From a virus, in IMG/VR virus record IMGVR_UViG_3300042935_001174, positions 111,185 to 175,184 of that record: a stretch of DNA of 64,000 bases; one strand, 5' to 3'. Positions 1 to 9,032 of the stretch are shown in pieces. The notes beneath the pieces were generated by a model. It saw nothing but the letters and a program-made list of their open reading frames with translations. It had not been told where the DNA came from and did no database searches. Position 1 is the first letter of the stretch, and the number at the start of each line of letters is the position of its first letter. Position numbers and translations under genes: made by a program.

Positions 1-822
1 TTTCTTGTTATTCGCAGTAGCACAACTGGTGTAGTGGTTGAAGAACGAATTGCTCAAGCAAGTTGGAATGGAGATACCTTAAATGGTGCTGGATCAAGTG
101 GTATAACATTAGATCCAACATTAACACAAATCTTTTGGAATGATGTTGAATGGTTAGGTGTAGGTAATGTAAGAGCAGGATTTGTTATTAACGGTGAATT
201 CATTGTGTGTCACACATTCCAACATGCCAATCAGCCGGGCAACACCACGGTGTACATGACCACTGCCACACTAAATCCACGCTATGAAATAACCAACACT
301 GGTGCTACCTCAGGCGCCAGTACCATGAAACAAATTTGTAGCACGGTGATAAGCGAAGGCGGTTATACACCCTCTACCAAAATAGGTTATGTAACCAACA
401 ACACAGTTCCAACTCGAGTCAGTTCGGCCAACACCGTCACAGCCTTGTGCAGTATCCGATTGAATCCGGCTTATCCTGACGCAGTAGTTGTGCCAGCGCA
501 ATTGGATCTTCTGTTAATTGATGTTAGATACGGCCAGTTCCAACTGATTGAAAATGCCACCTTTACAACCAGCTGGAGTAATGTTGCTGGATCAGTGGTA
601 CAAACAGCCATACACAGCAATGTGATCACAGATGGCACCGTGGTCTATTCTGGTCTGACCAGCAGCCGAGACGAAGTAGAAATTGGCGATGATGTTAAAA
701 AACGAATTCAATTATGGAGAACAGCGGCTGGAACACCCAGCACCTTGACTCTAGCAGTGGCCTACACAGCCGCCAACGCTGACCTGCTTTGGAAAATGGG
801 CTGGGAAGAACTAACTAACTAA
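1..822 (+). CDS. Virion structural protein, 5' end outside window
   Basis: The frame is open from base 1, so the start lies upstream; the GTG at 34 is internal. The visible part is about 273 residues rich in Thr, Asn, Val and Gly, with alternating polar and hydrophobic residues typical of beta-rich virion or tail proteins. It has no signal peptide or catalytic motif that I can see. It lies just upstream of the terminase region. I recognise its general look from T4-like aquatic phage virion proteins but cannot assign a specific part of the particle. Confidence 0.6.
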   Translation, partial: FLVIRSSTTGVVVEERIAQASWNGDTLNGAGSSGITLDPTLTQIFWNDVEWLGVGNVRAGFVINGEFIVCHTFQHANQPGNTTVYMTTATLNPRYEITNTGATSGASTMKQICSTVISEGGYTPSTKIGYVTNNTVPTRVSSANTVTALCSIRLNPAYPDAVVVPAQLDLLLIDVRYGQFQLIENATFTTSWSNVAGSVVQTAIHSNVITDGTVVYSGLTSSRDEVEIGDDVKKRIQLWRTAAGTPSTLTLAVAYTAANADLLWKMGWEELTN

Positions 823-826
823 AATT

Positions 827-1264
827 ATGAAAAAACTCTTAACTCTCTTACTCATTGTGCCATGCTTGGCCTTTGCACAACCCAAACAAAAACCTGGTGT
901 TGTTTATGATGCTGTGATCACCAGAGTCATAGACGGCGACACAGTGGGTATTCAGGCCACCTGGTTACCTGCACCACTCAAACAGGAACTCAGTATTCGT
1001 GTGTTTGGAGTTGATACTCCTGAAAAAGGACATAGAGCCATGTGTCCTAGTGAAGCTCAACGTGGTGAGGCAGCTTCGGCGTTTACTAAACAAATGATTG
1101 CCAACAGCCAAAAGCGACAGATTGTGCTTATGGACTGGGACAAGTATGGCGGCCGTGTGCTGGGCGATGTCATACTAAACGGTGTCAGTCTACGTCAGCA
1201 ATTGATTGCCAATGGTTTTGCACGTGAATACTACGGCGAAGCCAAAACTAGTTGGTGTAATTAA
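827..1264 (+). CDS. Secreted staphylococcal-nuclease-like (thermonuclease) protein
   Basis: A 145-residue protein. Residues 1-17 form a signal peptide (KK, a leucine-rich core, then AFA before Gln18). The rest is an SNase domain: VIDGDTV, then a strand with RVFGVDTPEKG (metal-binding Asp and catalytic-type Arg/Glu region), an E-A-rich helix, and DKYGGRVLGDV, which matches the second catalytic Arg segment. Family members cleave DNA and RNA with calcium. The signal peptide suggests export to the periplasm. It starts four bases after the preceding gene, so the two are probably co-transcribed. A periplasmic role, such as degrading incoming or released DNA, is inference. Confidence 0.85.
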   Translation: MKKLLTLLLIVPCLAFAQPKQKPGVVYDAVITRVIDGDTVGIQATWLPAPLKQELSIRVFGVDTPEKGHRAMCPSEAQRGEAASAFTKQMIANSQKRQIVLMDWDKYGGRVLGDVILNGVSLRQQLIANGFAREYYGEAKTSWCN

Positions 1265-1302
1265 AACTCTGGCTCAACTGCCTTTTTACCATATATATTG
1301 AT

Positions 1303-2871
1303 ATGAGTAAGTCTTTAGAAGGCGTTTTAATCAAGCCACCCCATCTACGTGTTAACTATACCGAGCAACAGCTTGATGAATTCATTGCCTGTGCCGATCC
1401 TGCTAGTGGTCCACTTTATTTTATGGACCACTTTTTCTACATACAACACCCTACCCAAGGTCGAATGTTGTATCATCCATTTGAATATCAACGCAGGCTA
1501 ATTCACACTTATCATAATTATCGATACAGCATTAGTTTAATGCCTCGACAAACTGGTAAGTCAACATCAGCCGCAGGCTATCTACTCTGGTACGCAATGT
1601 TTGTACCTGATTCAACCATATTAGTTGCGGCACACAAATACACAGGCGCACAAGAGATCATGCAACGTGTGAGGTACGCCTATGAATCAGTACCTGATCA
1701 TATTCGTGCTGGTGTCACCAGCTACAACAAAGGTAGTTTGGAATTTGACAACGGCTCACGTATAGTGTCGGCAACAACCACAGAAAATACCGGTCGTGGT
1801 ATGAGTATATCATTACTATACGCAGACGAATTTGCATTTGTTCGACCCACAATTGCCACAGAGTTTTGGACTTCTATCAGTCCCACACTGGCCACTGGTG
1901 GTAAAGCAATTATCACAAGTACTCCCAACAGTGACGAAGACCAGTTTGCTCTGTTATGGAAAGGCGCCAATCGTTGTGAAGACGAATTTGGTAATCCTAC
2001 TGAAATTGGTGTCAATGGCTTCAAAGCCTATCGTAGCTTCTGGAATGAGCATCCTGACCGTGACGAATCTTGGGCAACACAACAACGTGCGGCCTTAGGG
2101 TCAGATCGTTTCCGACGTGAAATGGATTGTGAATTCATCATCAATGATGAAACGCTGATTGCCCCAACCACATTAATTGACTTACAAGGTGTAGACCCAG
2201 TTTATAAAACTGGTGAAGTCAGATGGTATCAACGAATAGATCCTGAAAAAATCTATGTTGTTGCACTTGATCCTAGTCTGGGCACCGGCGGTGATCCAGC
2301 GGCAATTCAGATATTTGATGCAAACTCTACACTACAGGTTGGAGAGTGGAGACATAATAAAACTGACATTCCTGGACAGGTTAGAATACTAGCTGATATT
2401 ATTCGACACATTAACGAAACTGTGCGAGATCCAAAAAGTATATATTTTTCAGTAGAAAATAACACCATTGGAGAAGCCGCACTAATTTCTATTGCTGAAT
2501 ACGGAGAAGAAAACATACAAGGCTATTTCCTTAGTGAACCTGGAGTTAGTGTTAGTCGTAGATTCCGTAAAGGATTTAACACAACCAACAAGTCAAAGCT
2601 ATCTGCTTGCGCCAAGTTAAAACATCTGGTTGAATCAAAGCGCATGAAAATCAACAGTAAAAGCCTGATCAGCGAACTTAAAAACTTTGTTGCGTCGGGC
2701 GCAAGCTATGCGGCAAAACTGGGAGAAACAGACGATCTAGTGATGTCAACCTTGCTGGTGGTTAGAATGATGCAGTTATTGCAGAGTTATCACCAGAATC
2801 TTGATGATCAAATGCGCGATCACCAGGACGTGGTAATCGAACCGCTGCCGTTTGTTATGACAATGATGTAA
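1303..2871 (+). CDS. terL: Terminase large subunit (gp17-like packaging motor)
   Basis: A 522-residue protein that translocates DNA into the prohead and cuts concatemers. The ATPase domain has a Walker A-type motif, MPRQTGKST, at residues 80-88 and a Walker B, LLYADE, at 171-176. The C-terminal RNase H-like nuclease domain begins near residue 320 with the metal-binding Asp323 in VALDPSLGTGGD. A later acidic motif, ETDDLVMSTLL, lies near residue 480. Length and order match T4 gp17 (about 610 aa), slightly shortened. No small terminase is visible next to it in this window. Confidence 0.95.
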   Translation: MSKSLEGVLIKPPHLRVNYTEQQLDEFIACADPASGPLYFMDHFFYIQHPTQGRMLYHPFEYQRRLIHTYHNYRYSISLMPRQTGKSTSAAGYLLWYAMFVPDSTILVAAHKYTGAQEIMQRVRYAYESVPDHIRAGVTSYNKGSLEFDNGSRIVSATTTENTGRGMSISLLYADEFAFVRPTIATEFWTSISPTLATGGKAIITSTPNSDEDQFALLWKGANRCEDEFGNPTEIGVNGFKAYRSFWNEHPDRDESWATQQRAALGSDRFRREMDCEFIINDETLIAPTTLIDLQGVDPVYKTGEVRWYQRIDPEKIYVVALDPSLGTGGDPAAIQIFDANSTLQVGEWRHNKTDIPGQVRILADIIRHINETVRDPKSIYFSVENNTIGEAALISIAEYGEENIQGYFLSEPGVSVSRRFRKGFNTTNKSKLSACAKLKHLVESKRMKINSKSLISELKNFVASGASYAAKLGETDDLVMSTLLVVRMMQLLQSYHQNLDDQMRDHQDVVIEPLPFVMTMM

Positions 2872-2883
2872 TAAATATAAGAT

Positions 2884-5346
2884 ATGAATCAGAATACGCC
2901 AGCTACAGAACTTAACGACTTACTAGTCACACGCAACCTTGATCCTGAATTACTGGATAATTCAGGCAAGCCTGTTTCTGACCCTAATCAAACAGAGATC
3001 TTTAGCTTTGATTGGAAAACAGAAAATAAAAACTACGGAACTGTGGTTGTTTTACTAGGCCCTAACAATACACTACAGGTGTTTTTTGGGGACAATGTTG
3101 GCCGCACCATGGAAGGTGATGATAAATCTGATTGGTACAAGTTCCTAGAACAGCTTAAAAATTTTGCAACTAGAAATTTATTAAGTTTTGAGTTGAACAA
3201 TCTAAGCAGATTAAAGTACACCATGCAAGGTATGGCAGCCATCAAAGAAGGCTTGTTTGAAGGCTACTACGGTAAAAAGAACATAAGCTACAGTGACCAG
3301 CCTATGGAAGCACGACTAATGATCAAGCACAGCCGTGACATTGCAGAAGGCGAAGCACGATTCCGGGCCATTGAAAGTTTGTTTGTGGAAACAGCAGATG
3401 GCAGTCGATACAAGTTGCCACATAAGAATCTCATGTGCGGCAAGGTCATGGCCAGACATTGTTCCGAAGGCGGCCATCCTTACGATGCACTTGGACAGCA
3501 CATCAACGGCATGGTAGTAGAACTAAACACTTTAGGTAGATTTATTCGTGCCGCACGACACAAAAACCTAAACAATGATGCCATTGGTATGGTTGAGTCG
3601 GCAGTAAGACATTATACTGAACTCAAGAACAAAGCCAAACACATGATCAGCCGTCGTGGATATTTAGAAACACGTGACACATTTGACCCTGCTGAAATTA
3701 GCGAAAAAGATCATGCAGTAGAATCCATACGTGACCTGTTTGTTGAACAATCAATAGACCAGCGCATAGAAGAAGCGTTACCAATTCTGGCAAAATTAGC
3801 CAATAAGGAAGATAAAATGAAAGAAGTAGATCAATTTGAATCATGGGCCGACAACGTCATGGAGGGCACCTGGGCATTACCTGACACGCCTGAATCAGAC
3901 GCAAAACTTAAAGAATTAATGAGTAAGCCGTTGATTGTGGGTGCTGATGCAACCAATGCAACAGAACAATTGTATGACCTAGTTGGTGATGACATCTTGT
4001 TTGATCGTTTGAATGACCTAGCTGACCGAGACCCCAATGCTGACTGCTGGGAAGATCCCGAAGTTATCAATCGTCTAGGTGAGCTTGGTATTGATATTAC
4101 CGCTACAGTGGGTCCAGACTCTGGTGAACAAGGTGTGGCGGAAGGAACCAGACAAGGTATCATGCTCAACGGTAAAGAAGTTGACATGCGTAGCTTAGAA
4201 ATTGAAAACGTTGATTCTAGAGACTATCCAGATTTTAGTGATGCATATATTGGCCGTGCTTCATTTACTGACGGAACAGATCTAAGTGATCAAGAAATGG
4301 ACCAACTAAACGACGAGCATGGCGATCTTGTACATGAGTTGGCCTACGACAGTTTGCATGAATCAGATCTTGGCGAAGACATTGACACCGATGGCGTAAT
4401 GATGACCAAGTCCAGCAACATGAGCAGTGAAAGCGTTGAACGTATGCGTCAGTTGTCAGGATTAAACGAAGGTTGGAAAGGCGAACTTGCAGGCGGAACA
4501 GCCGGCGGTGTCAGCGGAACAGTTGCTGGATCAGCACTGGGTGCATTAGCAGGTGGACCAGTTGGCGCCGCAATTGGTGGTGTAATTGGCGGTGCCGCTG
4601 GCGGAACAGCTGGACAAATGGCCGGTAGAGAACTAAGCAAAGAAAACAAACTGTCAGAAGCACAGCTTGATGAGATTGCTCCTATTGTTCCTGCATTGGC
4701 CGCAGGTGCAAGAATGTTGCTACCAATACTGTCTCGTGTTGGCCCGGCACTGGGTCGTATGGCATCCAAAACAGGCAAAGCTGGTGCTGATGTTGCTGGA
4801 AAAGCAGCCACAGGAGTTGGTAAAGGTGCTGTGGAAGTTGGTAAATCAGCCGCACAAGCAACAGCTCAAAATGCCGGCAAGGTTGGTGTTGGCGCCGGCA
4901 TATATTCCATAGCAGATGAAATTGCTAAATCCATTCCACAAGGAATGAACAAAGTTTATACAGATGCAAAAGATGCTGCCAGCGCATTAACCAGTATTGT
5001 TGGCAATGCAGTTGACAGTAAAACTATTGGTGAGCTAGCAATGGCCGCCGCCAAGTATGCAATACCATTAGGTTTGCTATTGGCTGTACTGTACGGTGGC
5101 AAGAAACTTATTGATCAGGTAATGAGCGAAGGTGCCGATGACACCAATATGGGTGCTCTTGGCAAAATGGTTGGCTCGGGCACTCCAAACCCAAGTGACT
5201 TTGTACAAGGATTTAAGAAAACATTTGAAGAATCAACATCACTACAAGGCCAATACGGACACTCTGGTAAACTACAGAAGTTTGATGATATGGAGCAAGA
5301 TGTTCTAAGCCGATTGCGTCAACTGTCTGGCATGATGAAATCATAA
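2884..5346 (+). CDS. Large glycine-zipper protein with candidate prohead-protease sites
   Basis: An 820-residue protein of unknown function, starting 12 bases after the terminase. Residues 1-430 are acidic and mostly helical. Residues 530-592 form a glycine zipper (repeated GG, GxxxG and AGG with small residues), which usually means membrane insertion or tight helix packing. A hydrophobic stretch near residues 720-740 (YAIPLGLLLAVLYGG) could span a membrane. The motif RMRQLSGLNEG (520-530) resembles the C-terminal RLRQLSGMMKS. LNE-G (527-530) and LSE-A (590-593) fit the T4 gp21 cleavage rule (L/I)xE followed by G/A/S. A head-interior or ejected protein is plausible but unproved. Confidence 0.6.
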   Translation: MNQNTPATELNDLLVTRNLDPELLDNSGKPVSDPNQTEIFSFDWKTENKNYGTVVVLLGPNNTLQVFFGDNVGRTMEGDDKSDWYKFLEQLKNFATRNLLSFELNNLSRLKYTMQGMAAIKEGLFEGYYGKKNISYSDQPMEARLMIKHSRDIAEGEARFRAIESLFVETADGSRYKLPHKNLMCGKVMARHCSEGGHPYDALGQHINGMVVELNTLGRFIRAARHKNLNNDAIGMVESAVRHYTELKNKAKHMISRRGYLETRDTFDPAEISEKDHAVESIRDLFVEQSIDQRIEEALPILAKLANKEDKMKEVDQFESWADNVMEGTWALPDTPESDAKLKELMSKPLIVGADATNATEQLYDLVGDDILFDRLNDLADRDPNADCWEDPEVINRLGELGIDITATVGPDSGEQGVAEGTRQGIMLNGKEVDMRSLEIENVDSRDYPDFSDAYIGRASFTDGTDLSDQEMDQLNDEHGDLVHELAYDSLHESDLGEDIDTDGVMMTKSSNMSSESVERMRQLSGLNEGWKGELAGGTAGGVSGTVAGSALGALAGGPVGAAIGGVIGGAAGGTAGQMAGRELSKENKLSEAQLDEIAPIVPALAAGARMLLPILSRVGPALGRMASKTGKAGADVAGKAATGVGKGAVEVGKSAAQATAQNAGKVGVGAGIYSIADEIAKSIPQGMNKVYTDAKDAASALTSIVGNAVDSKTIGELAMAAAKYAIPLGLLLAVLYGGKKLIDQVMSEGADDTNMGALGKMVGSGTPNPSDFVQGFKKTFEESTSLQGQYGHSGKLQKFDDMEQDVLSRLRQLSGMMKS

Positions 5347-5370
5347 AATAGTTATTAGAGCAAATGCGTC

Positions 5371-5377
5371 ATAAATA
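5371..5377 (+). promoter_or_regulatory. Candidate late promoter upstream of gene 32
   Basis: ATAAATA resembles the T4 late -10 element (TATAAATA). It lies about 110 bases before the gp32 start and before the terminator hairpin at 5395-5430. A sigma70-like pair, TTGACG (5381-5386) and TACACT (5404-5409) with a 17-base spacer, overlaps that hairpin. Either could serve gene 32. This rests on motif matching only. Confidence 0.3.
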
Positions 5378-5394
5378 TCATTGACGCTGACACT

Positions 5395-5430
5395 AAAAGC
5401 GTGTACACTACAACAGTGACACGCTTTTTT
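5395..5430 (+). terminator. Rho-independent terminator after the terminase operon
   Basis: AAAAGCGTGT (5395-5404) pairs with ACACGCTTTT (5419-5428). CACT/AGTG adds an inner stem (5406-5409 with 5415-5418), and a T run follows. It separates the terminase operon from gene 32. Confidence 0.75.
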
Positions 5431-5487
5431 ATTAGCATCACAGGCAACTTAGAAAACATTTTATAACACTTAGAAAGGCAACTTAAA

Positions 5488-6477
5488 ATGGCATCATTAT
5501 CAGAAATCCGCGCACGTCTCTCAGCCGCAGAGTCAAACAAAGGCGGTCAATCATCAGGCGGCGACAACGCAATCTACCCACACTGGAACATGGACGAAGG
5601 AGCAAATGCTACTATTCGATTCTTACCAGACGCAAACTCTAAAAACACATTCTTCTGGGCCGAACGAGCCATGATTCGACTGCCATTCAATGGCATCAAA
5701 GGAGAAATGGATTCTAAACAGGTCATGGTACAAGTGCCCTGTGTTGAGATGTGGGGCGACGCTTGCCCAATCCTGGCAGAAGTACGCACATGGTTCAAGG
5801 ACAAGAGCCTTGAAGACATGGGTCGTAAGTACTGGAAAAAACGCAGTTACATTTTCCAAGGCTTTGTTCGTGAGAACCCAATTGGTGACGACAAGACACC
5901 AGAAAATCCTATCCGTAGATTTATCATTGGTCCTCAAATCTTTAACATTATTAAAGGTGCATTGATGGATCCTGAACTAGAAGAAATCCCAACAGATTTA
6001 ATGCGTGGCCTAGACTTCCGTGTTAGTAAAACCAGCAAAGGCGGTTACGCTGACTACAGTACGTCTAAGTGGGCACGTAAAGAATCTGCACTGACAGAAG
6101 CAGAACAAACTGCCCTTGAATCACACGGATTGTTTGATCTTGCCAGCTTTTTACCCAAGAAGCCTGGTGAAGTTGAATTGAAAGTAATGAAGGAAATGTT
6201 TGAAGCAAGTGTAGATGGCAAGCCATACGATCTCGAACGTTGGGGTCAATACTTCCGTCCAGCAGGTGTACAAGCACCTGCAGGTAGTTCTACTGAAGTC
6301 GATGAGGATACACCTGCTCCGGTAGCAAAGGCAGCACCTGCTCCAGCACCTACTGCTGGTTCATCTCCGTTTGACGACGAAGACACACCGATTGCCACAG
6401 CACCTGTTGCTAAACCTGCAGGCGGACAAAATGCACAAGACATTTTGGCAATGATTCGCTCACGTCAACAAAAGTAA
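5488..6477 (+). CDS. 32: Single-stranded DNA-binding protein (gp32-like)
   Basis: A 329-residue protein that coats single-stranded DNA during replication and recombination. The N-terminal segment (MASLSEIRARL) would be the cooperativity region. The core keeps IYPHWNMDEGANATIRFLPD, the cysteines C85 and C93 in the zinc region (VPCVEMWGDACP), KYWKKRSYIFQGFV and RRFIIGPQIF, all typical of T4-like gp32. The C-terminus is an Ala/Pro-rich linker with acidic clusters (DEDTP, FDDEDTP) ending in ILAMIRSRQQ. The acidic linker matches the protein-contact tail of gp32. A strong GAAAGGCAACTT leader precedes the start. Confidence 0.93.
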   Translation: MASLSEIRARLSAAESNKGGQSSGGDNAIYPHWNMDEGANATIRFLPDANSKNTFFWAERAMIRLPFNGIKGEMDSKQVMVQVPCVEMWGDACPILAEVRTWFKDKSLEDMGRKYWKKRSYIFQGFVRENPIGDDKTPENPIRRFIIGPQIFNIIKGALMDPELEEIPTDLMRGLDFRVSKTSKGGYADYSTSKWARKESALTEAEQTALESHGLFDLASFLPKKPGEVELKVMKEMFEASVDGKPYDLERWGQYFRPAGVQAPAGSSTEVDEDTPAPVAKAAPAPAPTAGSSPFDDEDTPIATAPVAKPAGGQNAQDILAMIRSRQQK

Positions 6478-6489
6478 TAAATTCTCATA

Positions 6490-7215
6490 ATGAGGGGCAA
6501 TTTATCAATTGGTTGCACTGATACATCGTGTATCCCCCTAGTTAGTAAATTATTTGAGCTTGGATATAGACCTGAAGAAATTCAGGTCTATCATCCGCCT
6601 AATCAGTTGCTGTTAACAAAATTTTGTGACCAATTGTTAATACAGCACACATCAATTTCAGATAACAACGACTTTAATAAGTATGTTACACAATCTGCAG
6701 AGTTGATGTTAAACATCAGTGGTATTCCTTTTTTAATATCTGAAGATAATATTAAAAAATTTCCAAATGGCATTATAAATTTACATACAGGGTTGCTTGA
6801 AGAATATCGAGGACGATGGATGTCAAGCTGGGCATTAATTAACAATGAAAAATTTACCGGCTATACCTGGCACTATGTTAACAGTCAATTTGATGCTGGC
6901 AATATTATATTTCAACAGAAATTTTTAATCTCCAAACAAGACACAGCATTTAGTTTAAATTTTAAAATACTAAACCATGCAATTGAATCAATTGAGCATG
7001 TATTAACAAAGAATTTAGGAACACCTCCAACAAAACTTGGACGTTATTATAATAAAGAAAAACCATTTAACGGAATTATACAGGATGGTTGGTCCAACAA
7101 TCAAATTAACCAATTTATTAAAGCAATGTACTATCCTCCGTATGAGCCAGCTATATTTTTAAAAAATAATGTTAAACATTATGTAAATACCTTTGATGAA
7201 TACAAAAATATATGA
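6490..7215 (+). CDS. Formyltransferase-family protein (sugar N-formyltransferase-like)
   Basis: A 241-residue protein with the formyltransferase N-domain signature: INLHTGLLEEYRG (Asn and His of the Asn-His-Asp set), then WALINNEKFTGYTWHYVNSQFDAGNII supplying the Asp. It lacks the C-terminal tRNA-binding domain of methionyl-tRNA formyltransferase, so a nucleotide-sugar or other small amine acceptor is more likely. It heads an AT-rich three-gene block overlapping the next gene by four bases (ATGA). A link to the GDP-mannose dehydratase downstream (N-formyl deoxyamino sugars) is inference. Confidence 0.75.
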   Translation: MRGNLSIGCTDTSCIPLVSKLFELGYRPEEIQVYHPPNQLLLTKFCDQLLIQHTSISDNNDFNKYVTQSAELMLNISGIPFLISEDNIKKFPNGIINLHTGLLEEYRGRWMSSWALINNEKFTGYTWHYVNSQFDAGNIIFQQKFLISKQDTAFSLNFKILNHAIESIEHVLTKNLGTPPTKLGRYYNKEKPFNGIIQDGWSNNQINQFIKAMYYPPYEPAIFLKNNVKHYVNTFDEYKNI

Positions 7216-8171
7216 TATCATTGCCCCCTCGTGTTTATGATAAAATATTACAAGACCCAAGTTGGGTACCTGATAAATTTTTATTCAACGACCACATGGG
7301 CGGATTTGATATTAATTTGCAAAATAAAATCCTAAAAAGATTAAATGATTTTGCCAGTCAAGAGAATAAGATTTTTGACATCACAGTCCATCAAATTTTT
7401 ACCAACAACATAACATCAACGTACCCAAATCTTAAAATTACATTTTCAATAGAAAATCAGGAAAGAATTAATACTGGTCATTTTTATAATTATAATATGC
7501 ATCCGGAACTGAATTATAAAAATTTTGTTTGTAGTTTTAATGGATCACCACACGTTGGTAGAACATTACTAGTTTCAATACTAGATAAATTTAAATGGTT
7601 TACTCCTGAGTATTGCAGTAAGAATTTTCAATTTACATCTGACAACATTGATGGGAACTTATTGGATTATCTAACTCCTGACCAAGCTCGTGTTAGTGGT
7701 AAATTTTTTGTAAACAACAGTAATTTTCAAGAAACCGTATATAGTTTTGGACACGTTAGATTTGCTCATGCAGACAACATATATAATCTTGAAAGTAAAT
7801 TAACACAAAGTTTTTTACATATAGTAAGCGAAACCTTGGCCACAAGTTATTATCCATTTGTAACAGAAAAATTTTTATACAGCGTAGTAACCAGAGGATT
7901 GTTCTTGACATACGCACAACCTGGCTGGCATGATTATGTGGAAAAATACTATGGATTCAAAAAATACACTAAATTATTTGATTATCAATTTGACACAATT
8001 CAGAATCCAGTTATTAGATTACTAGAACTAGCATCAATGATATCAAAGTTTAGTTTATTGTCAGTAGAGGATTGGCAAGATTTATATCTATTAGAGCATG
8101 ATACCATTGAGTATAATTACGATCACTATTTCAGCAAGAATTATTTAAAAGTATTTCATGATCAAATCTGA
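7212..8171 (+). CDS. Putative phage glycosyltransferase-like protein
   Basis: A 319-residue AT-rich gene. The C-terminal half has VSETLATSYYPFVTEKF, then VTRGLFLTYAQPG and YYGFKKYTKLFDYQFD. This resembles the sugar-nucleotide-binding C-terminal half of fucosyltransferase-like (GT10-type) proteins and a family of uncharacterised cyanophage proteins I recall with the same ETL...TEK...GF pattern. The N-terminal half is not recognisable. It overlaps the flanking genes at both ends (7212-7215 and 8158-8171), so the three were probably acquired and expressed together. Donor and acceptor are unknown. Confidence 0.5.
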   Translation: MISLPPRVYDKILQDPSWVPDKFLFNDHMGGFDINLQNKILKRLNDFASQENKIFDITVHQIFTNNITSTYPNLKITFSIENQERINTGHFYNYNMHPELNYKNFVCSFNGSPHVGRTLLVSILDKFKWFTPEYCSKNFQFTSDNIDGNLLDYLTPDQARVSGKFFVNNSNFQETVYSFGHVRFAHADNIYNLESKLTQSFLHIVSETLATSYYPFVTEKFLYSVVTRGLFLTYAQPGWHDYVEKYYGFKKYTKLFDYQFDTIQNPVIRLLELASMISKFSLLSVEDWQDLYLLEHDTIEYNYDHYFSKNYLKVFHDQI

Positions 8172-8988
8172 GCCACACAATTTTGTAATTATAAGATATC
8201 CTGCATTTACCGGCGGGAATTTTATTTGCAATTCTTTAACTCTAAGTCGTCACACGTTGGTTAAAAATCCTAATTTCAATAAACATTTACTAAGGTACCC
8301 TGATGATTATGAGTACAGATTAAACGCAGTACTTACAACATTGCCTCCAAACAAGAGTGAAATGTTAAAGTGGGTGCCTAGATATCCCCAGGATGGATAC
8401 GAGTGGAAAAATAGTGATTTATTCTGCAGGCAAGATATAACAGATTGGTCTCTTAGAGGGCAACGATCAATCACTGGTGATTTTATATGGGAACAGTTGA
8501 ACAGCGGGCTTGATTTATTTTTGACATTTCATCCTTATCAATTGAATCCTAGCAAAAAAGTTTTAACTGCTTGGCCAAACGCTCGAATTATTAATTTAGT
8601 AAATTTTGAAAAATTTTGGGCTATTGCATCAGCATTAAAACAAACCGTTGGAGATCGTGTGTTAGGATACGGATACAACGAATCAAAAGAAAAATATGCA
8701 ATTCTTGCCAGTGAAAATTGGCCAAGCTGGAAAGAATTTGAACGTTCAGGATTTGATATAAAGAAATTTTCAAATTTGCCTGATAACATTCGAGAAGAAA
8801 TAACAGAATTTTATCCACTACATACAAATAAAATTTTATCATTTGACATTGATAATAATATTTTTGTCAAAGAAAACTATCTTAATGCAATGAAAGAATT
8901 GTATTTAAAAATGGGCTACGATGATTTTAACTCTGACATAGTCTCTGCGTTTTGGCAAAAATACATACAATTACACATTGACATTTGA
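8158..8988 (+). CDS. P-loop-like protein, possibly sulfotransferase-related
   Basis: A 276-residue protein of unknown function. The N-terminus, IIRYPAFTGGNFICNSL, has a strand, a Gly-rich loop and a helix, as in sulfotransferase and other P-loop folds, but no clear GxxxxGK[ST]. The middle has a strand-rich segment (NARIINLVNFEKFWAIASALK) that could be the second nucleotide-binding element. It is strongly AT-rich like its two upstream partners and unlike uvsX downstream. Similar N-terminal loops occur in the genes at 25421 and 44651. Confidence 0.4.
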   Translation: MIKSEPHNFVIIRYPAFTGGNFICNSLTLSRHTLVKNPNFNKHLLRYPDDYEYRLNAVLTTLPPNKSEMLKWVPRYPQDGYEWKNSDLFCRQDITDWSLRGQRSITGDFIWEQLNSGLDLFLTFHPYQLNPSKKVLTAWPNARIINLVNFEKFWAIASALKQTVGDRVLGYGYNESKEKYAILASENWPSWKEFERSGFDIKKFSNLPDNIREEITEFYPLHTNKILSFDIDNNIFVKENYLNAMKELYLKMGYDDFNSDIVSAFWQKYIQLHIDI

Positions 8989-9006
8989 CTTAATTTTTAG
9001 TATAAT
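8978..9006 (+). promoter_or_regulatory. Promoter of uvsX
   Basis: TTGACA (8978-8983), a 17-base spacer and TATAAT (9001-9006) form a perfect sigma70 consensus 27 bases before the uvsX start. It overlaps the 3' end of the preceding gene. It implies recognition by host RNA polymerase. Confidence 0.8.
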
Positions 9007-9032
9007 TAACTTTACATTTTTAGGAAAACATA

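Noticed and set aside
2871-2877. Late promoter before the 2884 gene
   Set aside because: ATAAATA ends seven bases before the ATG, which would leave no leader, and the gene is probably co-transcribed with the terminase.
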